Part shown: positions 1 to 7,764 of the stretch, in pieces | Numbering within the stretch: position 1 is the first letter of the stretch | Layout of the letters: the number at the start of each line of letters is the position of its first letter | DNA from: Candidatus Gastranaerophilales bacterium | Lineage (GTDB): Bacteria; Cyanobacteriota; Vampirovibrionia; Gastranaerophilales; Gastranaerophilaceae | Length of the DNA stretch: 64,000 nt | Reading direction: 5' to 3' | Assembly: GCA_944325635.1 (NCBI GenBank) | Contig: CALVBD010000007.1 | Coordinates: 31,768-95,767 of the forward strand | Program-made: the position numbers and the translations under genes | Notes under the pieces: generated by a model | The model's input: only the letters and a program-made list of their open reading frames with translations | Database searches by the model: none | What the model was told of the DNA's origin: nothing

Positions 1-122
1 AGCGCCATATTTCTTGCAAGCACACGTTTGTTCAGCTTGTAGATTACTCTTTTGCAGAACAGGTATATACACAAGGACACTAAAAGAATTATTAAAAATA
101 TTATTACAGAAAACACTATCAT
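1..122 (-). CDS. N-terminus of an unknown membrane protein (runs off left edge)
   Basis: The minus strand opens with ATG at 122 and reads 40 codons to the window edge without a stop. The first 25 or so residues are a strongly hydrophobic helix (MIVFSVIIFLIILLVSLCIY) followed by a basic stretch (KRVIYKLNKR), as in an N-terminal membrane anchor with the rest cytoplasmic. Upstream is only a weak purine stretch (AATAAG) as ribosome binding site. The visible part is too short to name a family. Confidence 0.55.
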   Translation of the reverse strand, partial: MIVFSVIIFLIILLVSLCIYLFCKRVIYKLNKRVLARNMA

Positions 123-194
123 CTTATTTATATTTTAACTCTTTTTTGAATATTTTTCCATACATTATATGGTGTAATTAATATAAATTCACAT

Positions 195-230
195 AAAAAG
201 CCCCTCTTTTTAACGAGGGGCTTTTTATAT
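195..230 (-). terminator. Rho-independent terminator after rpsT
   Basis: The stem AAAAAGCCCCTC/GAGGGGCTTTTT has a short T-rich loop and U-tracts on both strands. It sits 12 bp past the rpsT stop codon and reads as a terminator for it; the symmetry would let it work in both directions. Confidence 0.85.
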
Positions 231-241
231 TGTTATGCTAA

Positions 242-511
242 CTATTTTGCCTGTAATTTGTTTACAGCTATAGTTAATCTTGATTTCTTTCTTGCTGCGG
301 TATTTTTGTGGAGAATACCTTTTGAAACAGCTTTGTCGCATAACTGGTATGCTTTAGAAAGTGCTGCATTTAAAGCTTCTTTGTCTTCGCCTTTTGCAAG
401 TTCAAGAACTTTTTTCAAAGCGGTTTTGATAGAAGATTTGAATGCTACGTTTCTAAGTCTGTTTTTTTCAGCTATAAGAACTCTTTTTTTAGCAGATTTA
501 ATATTTGCCAT
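242..511 (-). CDS. rpsT: 30S ribosomal protein S20
   Basis: The 89-residue basic protein starts MANIKSAKKRV and is rich in Lys/Ala helices, with the S20 pattern (NRLRNVAFKSSIKTALKK, then KGILHKNTAARKKSRL). S20 binds 16S rRNA helices at the base of the 30S body. An AAGGAAAA ribosome binding site precedes the ATG. The gene is monocistronic, with its own leader and a strong terminator. Length and sequence are normal for the family. Confidence 0.96.
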   Translation of the reverse strand: MANIKSAKKRVLIAEKNRLRNVAFKSSIKTALKKVLELAKGEDKEALNAALSKAYQLCDKAVSKGILHKNTAARKKSRLTIAVNKLQAK

Positions 512-535
512 TTTAATTTTCCTTTTCTAAGTCTT

Positions 536-609
536 GCGGTGCTTAATGACGGCACCTTCTCTGAGGATGTGAGTGATTTTATATTATATAAAAAAACTTT
601 TATTTTCAA
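536..609 (-). promoter_or_regulatory. rpsT promoter and leader hairpin
   Basis: On the minus strand a TATAAT hexamer (588-583) follows TTGAAA (609-604) at a short 15 bp spacing. The resulting leader holds a small GGTGC/GCACC hairpin (538-556). A role in S20 autoregulation is possible but not shown. Confidence 0.4.
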
Positions 610-623
610 TAGGTTTGTTAAAA

Positions 624-1365
624 TTATTACATAAAGAAACAGACTAGTGCGCAAAAGACACTAGATTCTTGTATGTTCATTTCTTTCTCTTTTATTGCGA
701 GTAAAAGAGAAAGAAATGAACCAAAGAAAGAGAAAAACGCCAAAAAATACAGCGTCGCTTCGCGCCGCGGAATCAAATGAAAGCAGTTGAAGGCTCTGCC
801 TTCAACCTCTAGTGCTCGCTATCGCGGCTGCGCCGCACGCTCGCATTAAACCCTCCGGTGCTTTGCGCCATCTTCCTTACACGGGAGGTATAAATCATAT
901 CCCCTCTCCCCTTGAGGGAGAGGGTGCCTGAAGGGCGGGTGAGGGGTAAAAAGAAAACACTCTGGTGCTAACGCATCACCTTGCTTACAAAGGAGGTAAT
1001 GGTGATTTTATACTGCCCTGCCTACGGCAAGGCAGGTTGCCGAACGTGCACGAAGTGCAATAGTGAGGCTGAAAGGTTAAATGCGCCAGCATTTAACGAT
1101 ATCCATTCGCTCTTGCGCTGCGCAGCAGCGCTGTAATATAGTGTGTTTTTTCTTTCTTAGCCGATATTCTTTCTTTGCTTGTTTGCCGCCGTTAAACGGG
1201 CACGCATACGCTATGCGTATGCTTATGCCCTTTGGCGGCAATACGCTTTGCATCGCAACAAAAAGAAAGAATATCCGGTGTGGGATTTGGGGCTGCACAA
1301 GCCTCATATATATATATAAACAGACTAGTGTCTTTTGTGCACAAGCCTATTTCCTTATGTAATAA
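624..1365. mobile_element. TIR-flanked structured non-coding element, copy 1
   Basis: The 742 bp element is bounded by imperfect 41 bp terminal inverted repeats (624-664 and 1325-1365, about 5 mismatches). Inside is a series of hairpins: a perfect 20 bp stem (675-694/702-721), GTTGAAGGC/GCCTTCAAC (787-807), a CCTCC/GGAGG repeat (850-889), a CCCTCTCCC-type repeat (899-947), GCAC/GTGC, GTTAAATGC/GCATTTAAC, GCGCTGC/GCAGCGC, and a final long stem GATATTCTTTCTT/AAGAAAGAATATC that encloses a nested GCCGCC/GGCGGC cruciform. The interior is homologous to the elements at 48114-48871 and 51169-52005. No convincing ORF or transposase is present, so it is MITE-like. Confidence 0.7.
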
Positions 1366-1519
1366 GAATATACATTTTATATTTTAACTTTTGTAACATT
1401 ATTCACAAGAACTAGTTCTTAAGGATTATATTTTTTACCCGTTTGTGCTATATATTAATATAAAAGGATTGGATTATAGTTATATAATAATTCAAGAAAA
1501 GAGAGATATGGAGGCACAA

Positions 1520-3241
1520 ATGTCAGTAGGACAATTCGTATTTATGTTACACAGCCACCTTCCTTATTACAGAAAAGCAGGCATGTGGCCTTTCGGGGAA
1601 GAAAATCTTTATGAATGTATGGCAGAAACTTACATTCCATTATTGAACGCTATTTCCGAACTGTATGAAGAAGGAATTAAAGCTAAACTGACGGTCGGTA
1701 TTACTCCGATTTTAGCAGAACAGCTTAATGATGAACACCTTAAACGCGGGTTTGTCAAATATTTGGATTCAAGAATTAAGCAAGTTTCTAAAGATCTGGA
1801 AAGATATCCTGATCCGAAAGTCGCTCATTCTCAGCACTTGAAATATTTGGCAAAATACTATTTCGACTGGTTTAATCATATTAAAGATTCTTATGTAAAC
1901 AAATACGGAATGGACTTAATCGGTGAGTTTAAAAAGTATCAGGACTTAGGTTGTATTGAAATTACAACATCAGGTGCAACTCACGGTTTTTCTCCGCTTC
2001 TGGCAACAGACAGCAACCTTAATGCTCAATTCAAAGTCGGTTCTGATACAACTAAAAGACTTTTTGGCAAAAAAGCTAAAGGCTGCTGGCTCCCTGAATG
2101 TGCTTACAGACAAGGTTATGAATACGTTGGAAAAGACGGTAAAAAACACTGGAGACCGGCTATTGAAGTTACTCTTCAAAATAACGATATTGAATACTTC
2201 TTTACAGAATCTCACGTAATTGAAGGCGGAAATTCAATTGGTAACAGACGTGTTATCGGTGTTTACGGTAATATTGAATATATTCCGCTCCCAGATCGTC
2301 CTGCTACAGGCTATGATACTTATTCAGCTTACTGGTTGCCGGATGCTCAGGTTGCTGTAATGGGCAGAAATGACAGAGCCGGCTATCAGGTTTGGTCTGC
2401 AGCTGACGGATATCCTGGTGATGGTTGCTTCCGTGAATTCCACAAAAAAGACGATAAATCCGGAATGCACTACTGGAGAATTACTTCTCCGACTACGGAT
2501 TTAGGCGACAAAATGTTGTATGATCCAGTCTTGGCTTTGAATAAAATTAACGAAAACTCTGACCACTATACAACTTTAATTTACCACCTGTTGAATGATT
2601 ACAAAAAATCTCACAACGGTAAAGAAGGTCTTGTAATGGTATCGTTTGATACAGAACTCTTCGGTCACTGGTGGTTTGAAGGTGTTGAATTCATCAAACA
2701 GGTTATCAGAAAATTCAACACATACCTTCCTGAAGTAGAAAGAATGACAGCTGGTGAATATCTCCATGCTCATCCGCCGACAGAAGCTATTCAAATTCCT
2801 GAAAGCTCATGGGGACAGGGCGGTCACTTCTACGTATGGAACAACCACCTGACAGAATGGATGTGGCCTATTATCCACGCTTGTGAAAAACGTATTAACA
2901 GAATTGCGGACAGATATCCGGAAATTCCTGAAGATAAGCTTTTACACAGAGCGCTTAATCAGATGGCAAGAGAAAACTTATTATTACAAAGTTCTGACTG
3001 GCCGTTCCTGATTACGACATGGCAGGCAAAAGACTATGCTACAGATAGATTCAGAGAACACGTTGACAGATTTGAAAAAATCTGCGATATGATTGAAGGC
3101 GGTAATATTGATGAATCTGTATTACGCGAAATAGAAAGTATTGACAACTGCTTCCCTGTAATTGATTACAGAGTATATCAATCAATTGAGGAAGGCGTAA
3201 TCCCGCAGCAGTCTAAAAAGCTTGCTCCGCTTTACAATTAG
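1520..3241 (+). CDS. GH57 family enzyme, probable 1,4-alpha-glucan branching enzyme
   Basis: The 573-residue protein of glycoside hydrolase family 57 has the signatures in order: HSHLPY (residues 11-16), WLPECAYR (190-197, with the likely nucleophile Glu193) and SFDTELFGHWWFEG (375-388, with the likely acid Asp377). The WLPEC(A/G)Y form and the C-terminal helical part (DUF1957-like) point to a branching enzyme that adds alpha-1,6 branches to glycogen, rather than an amylase. I chose ATG 1520 because GGAGG lies 5 nt upstream and the motif-rich sequence begins there; an in-frame upstream extension to 1445 is unsupported. A malQ gene at 43.8 kb fits glycogen metabolism. Confidence 0.88.
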   Translation: MSVGQFVFMLHSHLPYYRKAGMWPFGEENLYECMAETYIPLLNAISELYEEGIKAKLTVGITPILAEQLNDEHLKRGFVKYLDSRIKQVSKDLERYPDPKVAHSQHLKYLAKYYFDWFNHIKDSYVNKYGMDLIGEFKKYQDLGCIEITTSGATHGFSPLLATDSNLNAQFKVGSDTTKRLFGKKAKGCWLPECAYRQGYEYVGKDGKKHWRPAIEVTLQNNDIEYFFTESHVIEGGNSIGNRRVIGVYGNIEYIPLPDRPATGYDTYSAYWLPDAQVAVMGRNDRAGYQVWSAADGYPGDGCFREFHKKDDKSGMHYWRITSPTTDLGDKMLYDPVLALNKINENSDHYTTLIYHLLNDYKKSHNGKEGLVMVSFDTELFGHWWFEGVEFIKQVIRKFNTYLPEVERMTAGEYLHAHPPTEAIQIPESSWGQGGHFYVWNNHLTEWMWPIIHACEKRINRIADRYPEIPEDKLLHRALNQMARENLLLQSSDWPFLITTWQAKDYATDRFREHVDRFEKICDMIEGGNIDESVLREIESIDNCFPVIDYRVYQSIEEGVIPQQSKKLAPLYN

Positions 3242-3260
3242 CTTAATAGAGTTAAAAATA

Positions 3261-3296
3261 AAAAAGGCCGGTTTCTATTAAACCGGTCTTTTTTCT
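3261..3296. terminator. Bidirectional terminator between convergent genes
   Basis: The stem AAAAAGGCCGGTTT/AAACCGGTCTTTTTT has one wobble, a CTATT loop and T-tracts on both sides. It serves the GH57 gene and the convergent gene at 3295-3975. Confidence 0.9.
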
Positions 3297-3975
3297 AGCT
3301 TGTAAACATAAGCTTCGGAAATTCTTTTTTTAATTTTTTTATTGTCTCTAAATCCGGTTCATAAGTATTTTCCGGTTTTAGAATAAGTTCATCATCCTGT
3401 TTCATTCCGAGAATTTTGTATTTTTTCTTTGCCTGTCGAACGTTGCCTGAAAATCCGTCGAGCCATAAGTCTAAAATTCGTGTATTTTCCATCGGTTTAA
3501 AATATGTACCGTTTCTTTTGGTAGCAGGATTGTTTTTTGTGTGCGGAACTTTAAATGCTATAAGAGTCTGGTCCAGATTGCGCAATGTTCCGTCCGGAGA
3601 TTTTGCATGCAGAGTATATATGTCGCAGTTGTTAATCCCGTTCATTTTAAGAATGGTTTTACCAATCTCTGCGAATTCTGCGCAGTTGCCGACTTTAAAA
3701 GCTTTCACACAGCCGATAAGCCCACGGAACACTTCAGGTAGGCCACCATCTTGATATAATGTTTTATTGAAACGGCGGACAAATTTTAATCTGTCGCTTA
3801 ACTCTTTGATTTCGGGAGCCAGTTCCTGTTGTTGTTCGATTGGGAGAAGTTCATATTTAGCAGGGCTTTTTACGTCATTGAATTCTGTAAAGAACACTTT
3901 TTTTACTTTTTTAATATTTTTTTGAAATGCTGATTTCCCTGTAAAAGAATTTTGAGATGTTATATTTGTTATCAT
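3295..3975 (-). CDS. Unknown protein with cysteine-protease/transglutaminase-like residue pattern
   Basis: The 226-residue protein has no signal peptide or membrane segment. A conserved-looking VGNCAEFAEIG segment (Cys98 at the start of a helix), His123 or His145 and Asp169 in RILDLWLDG resemble the Cys-His-Asp order of transglutaminase-like and papain-fold enzymes; this is pattern reading, not a family match. The start MITNITSQNSFTGKSAF resembles the NxSFT motif at the start of the protein at 4432-4995. No clear ribosome binding site precedes ATG 3975. It could be an effector or a housekeeping amidase; the function is unknown. Confidence 0.6.
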   Translation of the reverse strand: MITNITSQNSFTGKSAFQKNIKKVKKVFFTEFNDVKSPAKYELLPIEQQQELAPEIKELSDRLKFVRRFNKTLYQDGGLPEVFRGLIGCVKAFKVGNCAEFAEIGKTILKMNGINNCDIYTLHAKSPDGTLRNLDQTLIAFKVPHTKNNPATKRNGTYFKPMENTRILDLWLDGFSGNVRQAKKKYKILGMKQDDELILKPENTYEPDLETIKKLKKEFPKLMFTS

Positions 3976-4068
3976 ATGAGGATAAAAACATGTAAAAATT
4001 TTTTTTGCTAAACTATTGCAAAATTTTTTTTAGCATTTTATAATAAAACTTGTCAAAAGACCAGAGAT

Positions 4069-4146
4069 GGGAGCGTAGCTCAGTTTGGTTAGAGCGCATG
4101 CCTGTCACGCATGAGGTCGCGAGTTCGAGCCTCGTCGTTCCCGCCA
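4069..4146 (+). tRNA. tRNA-Asp (anticodon GTC)
   Basis: The acceptor arm GGGAGCG pairs with CGTTCCC (4136-4142), allowing one G-T pair. The D arm GCTC/GAGC, anticodon arm CATGC-CTGTCAC-GCATG with anticodon GTC, and T arm GCGAG-TTCGAGC-CTCGT are all complete. The discriminator G and CCA (4144-4146) are genome-encoded. Confidence 0.97.
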
Positions 4147-4151
4147 TTAAA

Positions 4152-4176
4152 GAAGCCGCCTTGTGCGGCTTTTTTA
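4152..4176 (+). terminator. Terminator after tRNA-Asp
   Basis: The stem AGCCGC/GCGGCT has a 5 nt loop and is followed by TTTTTT, starting 6 nt after the tRNA CCA. Confidence 0.85.
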
Positions 4177-4209
4177 ATGGCGGTATGACAGTGGTGAGAA
4201 CAGTTAATT

Positions 4210-4351
4210 GCGAGTTCGGCGGATTTGCGGACGGACGGAGCATAGCGAGTCCGGATAGCGAACAGATTGAGCCGGCTGAGCCGTTAGGCTCTAAGGCGGA
4301 ACTCTGTGAGCGTGGAGCAAATCCAAGATAAGCCTCGTCGTTCCCGCCATT
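4210..4351 (+). repeat. Split duplication of the tRNA-Asp 3' end around a hairpin insert
   Basis: The T-arm start GCGAGTTCG recurs at 4210-4218, and the following tRNA 3' end (21 nt, 4128-4148) recurs at 4331-4351. Between them lies a segment of about 110 bp with inverted ends GGATTTGC (4221-4228) and GCAAATCC (4317-4324) and inner stems CGGAC/GTCCG and GAGCC/GGCTC. It looks like a duplicated tRNA tail interrupted by a small palindromic element, or an att-like remnant. Confidence 0.65.
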
Positions 4352-4431
4352 TTAAGAGGGTTTCAGTCACTCTTTTTTAATGCAAAAATCCTTGTGTGTA
4401 ATCTGTGGGTATATACTTTTGGGTTTGTTTT

Positions 4432-4995
4432 TTAAATTACTTCGTCGAGTTTGTTTATTTTTACTTTATCAAATCCGAGTTCTAACAATTTCATCGGGTC
4501 TTTTTCTCCGCTTCTTATAAGACTGTCTATATCAAAATTTGATACAAGCCATTCATCTTTTCTTGCATGATATCCAATTTCATGGACGGTATCACCGCCT
4601 TTTAGTTCTGAAAACGGAATTTTATTGGCTTTCAAAAACCTCGCAAAGTTGTTGTAACCAATTTGGCTCTCGCGGCTGTAATTTTTTGAACCAACAAGAA
4701 AGCCTTGAATATATTCAGATGTTATATCAATATTTTGTTTTATTTTTGCAATTATTTTTTCAAAAAAATTTTTATTTGAGCTAATATCAGGAATAATATG
4801 CATTAAAAAGACATTTTCCCCATCTGTAAGTCCAAGGGCCGTGCAATCCATTATTCTGTCTGTCTTTGCAGACCATCCTTTTTTTGAACCTTCAATACAC
4901 CATTGTGTTACATTGTTCGCAATGTCCGCTGTTTCCTTGTCAAATTTATGGAGAGACACAGGTCTTATTGCAGAAGTAAACGAAATGTTTTGCAT
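4432..4995 (-). CDS. Unknown protein, weakly CheD/deamidase-like
   Basis: The 187-residue soluble protein begins MQNISFTSAIRPVSLHKF, preceded by GGAAGG. The segment DRIMDCTALGLTDGENVFLMHIIP has a Cys51 and His66 whose spacing and hydrophobic surroundings recall the CheD glutamine deamidase signature, but the GG pair expected there is absent. No chemotaxis gene is nearby. The N-terminal SFT motif is shared with the protein at 3295-3975. I do not recognise the family with confidence. Confidence 0.55.
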   Translation of the reverse strand: MQNISFTSAIRPVSLHKFDKETADIANNVTQWCIEGSKKGWSAKTDRIMDCTALGLTDGENVFLMHIIPDISSNKNFFEKIIAKIKQNIDITSEYIQGFLVGSKNYSRESQIGYNNFARFLKANKIPFSELKGGDTVHEIGYHARKDEWLVSNFDIDSLIRSGEKDPMKLLELGFDKVKINKLDEVI

Positions 4996-5044
4996 AAACT
5001 TTTTCCTTCCACTGTTTGTAAGTTTCGTGAAAGGAAAAAGTTGC

Positions 5045-5386
5045 TTAATAAAGGCCTAAAAGTTTAAGTTTGTTTAACTGCCCGAGTTGTTCTGCTCCTG
5101 TCATATTCTGAGCAGCAGTTGCGGTTTCTTCTTTTGCAATATCAGCATTTGAAATTGCGTCAGCTTTTTCCGGTTCATTAACATGCTCCACAGCCTGCGC
5201 CTGAATTTCACAGTTCTTTTGTGAAGATTTTTCTGCTTTTGCTGCCTCAAGCCGAGCTTTATCCGTCGCCTTATCTCCCGTCGGCTCCAGCCCCAGTGCT
5301 CTCAACTCTCTGATAATTCTCTGATATTCGCTATCCATTGCTACTAATGTTGCAACTTGACCTAATGCATTGACATTCATGCCCAT
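5045..5386 (-). CDS. Small helical hypothetical protein
   Basis: The 113-residue protein is Ala/Glu/Lys-rich. The front part (MGMNVNALGQVATLVAMDSEYQRIIRELRALG) is helical, the middle is a charged low-complexity linker, and the tail is LGQLNKLKLLGLY. ATG 5386 is chosen because GGAG lies 6 nt upstream; four extra in-frame codons further upstream have no ribosome binding site. There is no signal peptide or membrane segment. Function unknown. Confidence 0.65.
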   Translation of the reverse strand: MGMNVNALGQVATLVAMDSEYQRIIRELRALGLEPTGDKATDKARLEAAKAEKSSQKNCEIQAQAVEHVNEPEKADAISNADIAKEETATAAQNMTGAEQLGQLNKLKLLGLY

Positions 5387-5480
5387 TCTAAACTCCAAAT
5401 TTTTTAGTGACTCTATTTTTTATATACGGATATTTTTAAGAATTTCTACAAATTTTTTCTAAAATATTAAGAAAAATAAA

Positions 5481-5502
5481 AAGGCTGACTTTTTAGCCAG
5501 CC
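5481..5502 (-). terminator. Terminator after the 58-residue gene
   Basis: The stem AGGCTG/CAGCCT encloses ACTTTTTAGC. Read on the minus strand it is followed by TTTTTATTTT, downstream of the small gene 5560-5736. Confidence 0.65.
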
Positions 5503-5559
5503 TGCATTTATGTTTAAATCCTTTATTCCTTTTCTTCCTTTTATATTTTCCAACGACAT

Positions 5560-5736
5560 CTATGCAATGAAGTTGTTTCCAAACTTATTTGAACCGTGAA
5601 AGAAAGATTGTCTCATCAATTCTACCAATGTTTTTCTAACCACATACCTGTTAGATAAATTTACATCTTTCAACGCCTGAGCTGTATTTTTATAAGTATC
5701 AGAAACCGTATTGGTTAATGTTAATAACTTAGCCAT
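5560..5736 (-). CDS. 58-residue small protein
   Basis: The minus strand reads ATG at 5736 to TAG at 5560, starting MAKLLTLTNTVSDTYKN and ending NKFGNNFIA. A GAGAGAGG ribosome binding site lies just upstream and a terminator follows, so it is a plausible real gene despite its size. It is predicted to be mostly helical, with no membrane segment. Function unknown. Confidence 0.6.
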   Translation of the reverse strand: MAKLLTLTNTVSDTYKNTAQALKDVNLSNRYVVRKTLVELMRQSFFHGSNKFGNNFIA

Positions 5737-5798
5737 TTGATGAACCTCTCTCTTTATTTATCTCTCGTACTTATATAAAAAATTCCTATAAAAAAATA

Positions 5799-5826
5799 TT
5801 GACTTTTTATATTCACTTTATATAAA
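5799..5826 (+). promoter_or_regulatory. Sigma70-type promoter for the gene at 5917
   Basis: TTGACT (5799-5804) and TATAAA (5821-5826) are 16 bp apart. The leader of about 80 nt contains a 13-codon ORF (ATG 5846, MAKVLNLYVRNKR) with no clear ribosome binding site. Confidence 0.65.
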
Positions 5827-5916
5827 TTTTGTTACAATTCTTAACATGGCTAAAGTTTTAAATCTGTATGTCCGTAATAAAAGATGATTAAATATATCTA
5901 AATAAGGAGAACAAAT

Positions 5917-7131
5917 ATGGTAGACGCAATCGGATCAGTCAGTAACAAACCTTTTGTTAGAAGCAAGGACTCTTCAATTAACTGGGAAAAATGTACGGCT
6001 GATGAAATTAAGCAATATAAGGGGCAGGGTGAGGACGTTCCTGTTGCCATTCTTGCTTGGGCTGAGGAAATTGCAAAACTTGCCAGCGCTCCGGATGATG
6101 TTACATACGAGATGGTAAACGGGAGTACAAGTATTGATGAAATTAATCAGGTTCTTGCTATATCAGATAGCGCTAATGCAAATGACAAGGATGAAACTGA
6201 TTCCAATACTAATATGAGTAGAGCTCAGGCAGAACGTTCAGTATTGGAAGAAGGCGGAACTTCACTTGCCGATCAGGGTAAAATATTTATGAATAAAAGC
6301 GGTGCTGCAGCAGGAGAAACTGAAGGTATGGCCGGTACACTACAGGGTGCAATCGAGGCTTCCGCAACTCTTGCGGCTTCTGCTAATGAAATAGCTGCGC
6401 AAACAGATTCACAAACCAATGCTTTAAGAGGTGAGTATGACGCACTTGTTGCAAGAGCGCGTGATAATACGGCAGAACCTTTAACTGAAGCAGAACAGGC
6501 AAAATTAACCGCATTAGGGGCTCAGCTTACGCAGATAGGTACAAATGCACAGGCAACTCTTGCCGGTTTGGATGCGGAATCTGAAGCATTAAGAGCAGCT
6601 GTTGCCGGATTTAACGGAATTCCTGAGATGGCACTTGATTATGGTAATGAAACAACCGGTATCGGTATGGAACTTATGGGTGTTTCACAGGATAAACAGG
6701 CTTCAGTATCTGATAAAGCTGCTGCTGCTTCAAGTGCTAAAGATGGTGCCTTAAATGTTATTAAGCAGAATTCAAAAATAAATCTGAGCAGATTCTTATT
6801 TGATGCTGACTATCGGTTAGGTGTAAATGCGTCCCGTCAGGGCACTGCTAATGCTCAAACCGGCGCAGAAGGCGTTGCTGAAAGAACTGCTGCTGAAGCT
6901 CAGGTTGAAGGTAATATTGGAGAGGTTAAAAATGCTCAGTCATCCGTTGAAAATAATACGTTTGTCGGAGCAACTGACACCCCTAATAATACAAATGGTG
7001 ATAGAGCACAGCAAACAGAGACAAAGGATGAAACTGTCGCAAAAGAAAAAGATATTACCCTCGCTGATGAAACAATCACAACCGACCCTAACGAAATTCA
7101 GAAACGTAAAGAAAGAAAAGGTTTAGCGTAA
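5917..7131 (+). CDS. Large Ala-rich coiled-coil protein of unknown function
   Basis: The 404-residue, Ala/Glu/Thr/Asn-rich protein starts MVDAIGSVSNKPFVRSKDSS after an AAGGAGA site. Residues of about 130-290 are long amphipathic helices (for example LQGAIEASATLAASANEIAA). The C-terminal 90 residues are polar and probably disordered, ending in KERKGLA. There is no Sec signal peptide or membrane segment. The composition resembles exported filament or needle-type proteins or scaffolds, but no family is recognised. The last 9 bp overlap the convergent rpe gene. Confidence 0.65.
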   Translation: MVDAIGSVSNKPFVRSKDSSINWEKCTADEIKQYKGQGEDVPVAILAWAEEIAKLASAPDDVTYEMVNGSTSIDEINQVLAISDSANANDKDETDSNTNMSRAQAERSVLEEGGTSLADQGKIFMNKSGAAAGETEGMAGTLQGAIEASATLAASANEIAAQTDSQTNALRGEYDALVARARDNTAEPLTEAEQAKLTALGAQLTQIGTNAQATLAGLDAESEALRAAVAGFNGIPEMALDYGNETTGIGMELMGVSQDKQASVSDKAAAASSAKDGALNVIKQNSKINLSRFLFDADYRLGVNASRQGTANAQTGAEGVAERTAAEAQVEGNIGEVKNAQSSVENNTFVGATDTPNNTNGDRAQQTETKDETVAKEKDITLADETITTDPNEIQKRKERKGLA

Positions 7132-7764
7132 GCTTAATATAGCATTTTCAATGTTTTCTGATTTATATATATAATTTCCTGCAACAAGAGAGTTTGCACC
7201 GTATTGAGTGCAGACTCTTGCTGTTTCAGCATTAATTCCTCCGTCTACCTGAATAATCATACTTCCAGGTGCATGTTTTTTTATTACGGGAATTTTTTCT
7301 GCGCATTCAGGCATGAATTTTTGTCCGCCAAAACCAGGCTCTACTGTCATTATTAATACCATATCCAATTCCGGCAGGTATTTAAGAATTTCCTCAGGGG
7401 AGGTTTTCGGTTTTATTGATAAGCCGGCTTTTATTTTAAAAGAATGTATAAGTTTTATTATATCTGAGGTGTTTTCTTTTGCTGCTTCATAGTGAAAAGT
7501 TATAATATCCGCGCCCGCTTTTGCAAAGGGTTCTATATATTTTTCGGGATTTTCTATCATCAAATGCACATCCAGCGGAATTGAGGATACTTGTTTTATA
7601 GACGCAGTGACAGGAACTCCGATTGTAATATTCGGGACAAAATGGCCGTCCATAACATCTATATGAAGCCAATCCGCACCGGCTTTCTCCACTTTTTTTA
7701 TGTCGCGTTCAAGGTTTGCAAAATCCGCTGACAGAATGGATGGTGATATTATTACTTTTGACAT
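7123..7764 (-). CDS. rpe: Ribulose-phosphate 3-epimerase
   Basis: The 213-residue TIM barrel opens ISPSILSADFANL and has WLHIDVMDGHFVPNITIG, the metal-binding HIDVMDG and HLMIENP strands, the MTVEPGFGGQ loop and a QVDGGI strand. It interconverts ribulose-5-phosphate and xylulose-5-phosphate in the pentose phosphate pathway. It is the last gene of the pyrH-frr-cdsA-rnc-rpe run and overlaps rnc by 13 bp. The length is normal. Confidence 0.95.
   Translation of the reverse strand: MSKVIISPSILSADFANLERDIKKVEKAGADWLHIDVMDGHFVPNITIGVPVTASIKQVSSIPLDVHLMIENPEKYIEPFAKAGADIITFHYEAAKENTSDIIKLIHSFKIKAGLSIKPKTSPEEILKYLPELDMVLIMTVEPGFGGQKFMPECAEKIPVIKKHAPGSMIIQVDGGINAETARVCTQYGANSLVAGNYIYKSENIENAILSLR

Noticed and set aside
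1077..1362. Open frames inside element copy 1
   Set aside because: They run through palindromic stems, differ between copies 1, 2 and 3, and lack ribosome binding sites.
4013..4331. Open frames on both strands over tRNA-Asp
   Set aside because: They read through the tRNA and its duplicated tail (RWERSSVWLERMP on one strand, GTTRLELATSCVTGMR on the other), well-known false ORFs over tRNA genes.
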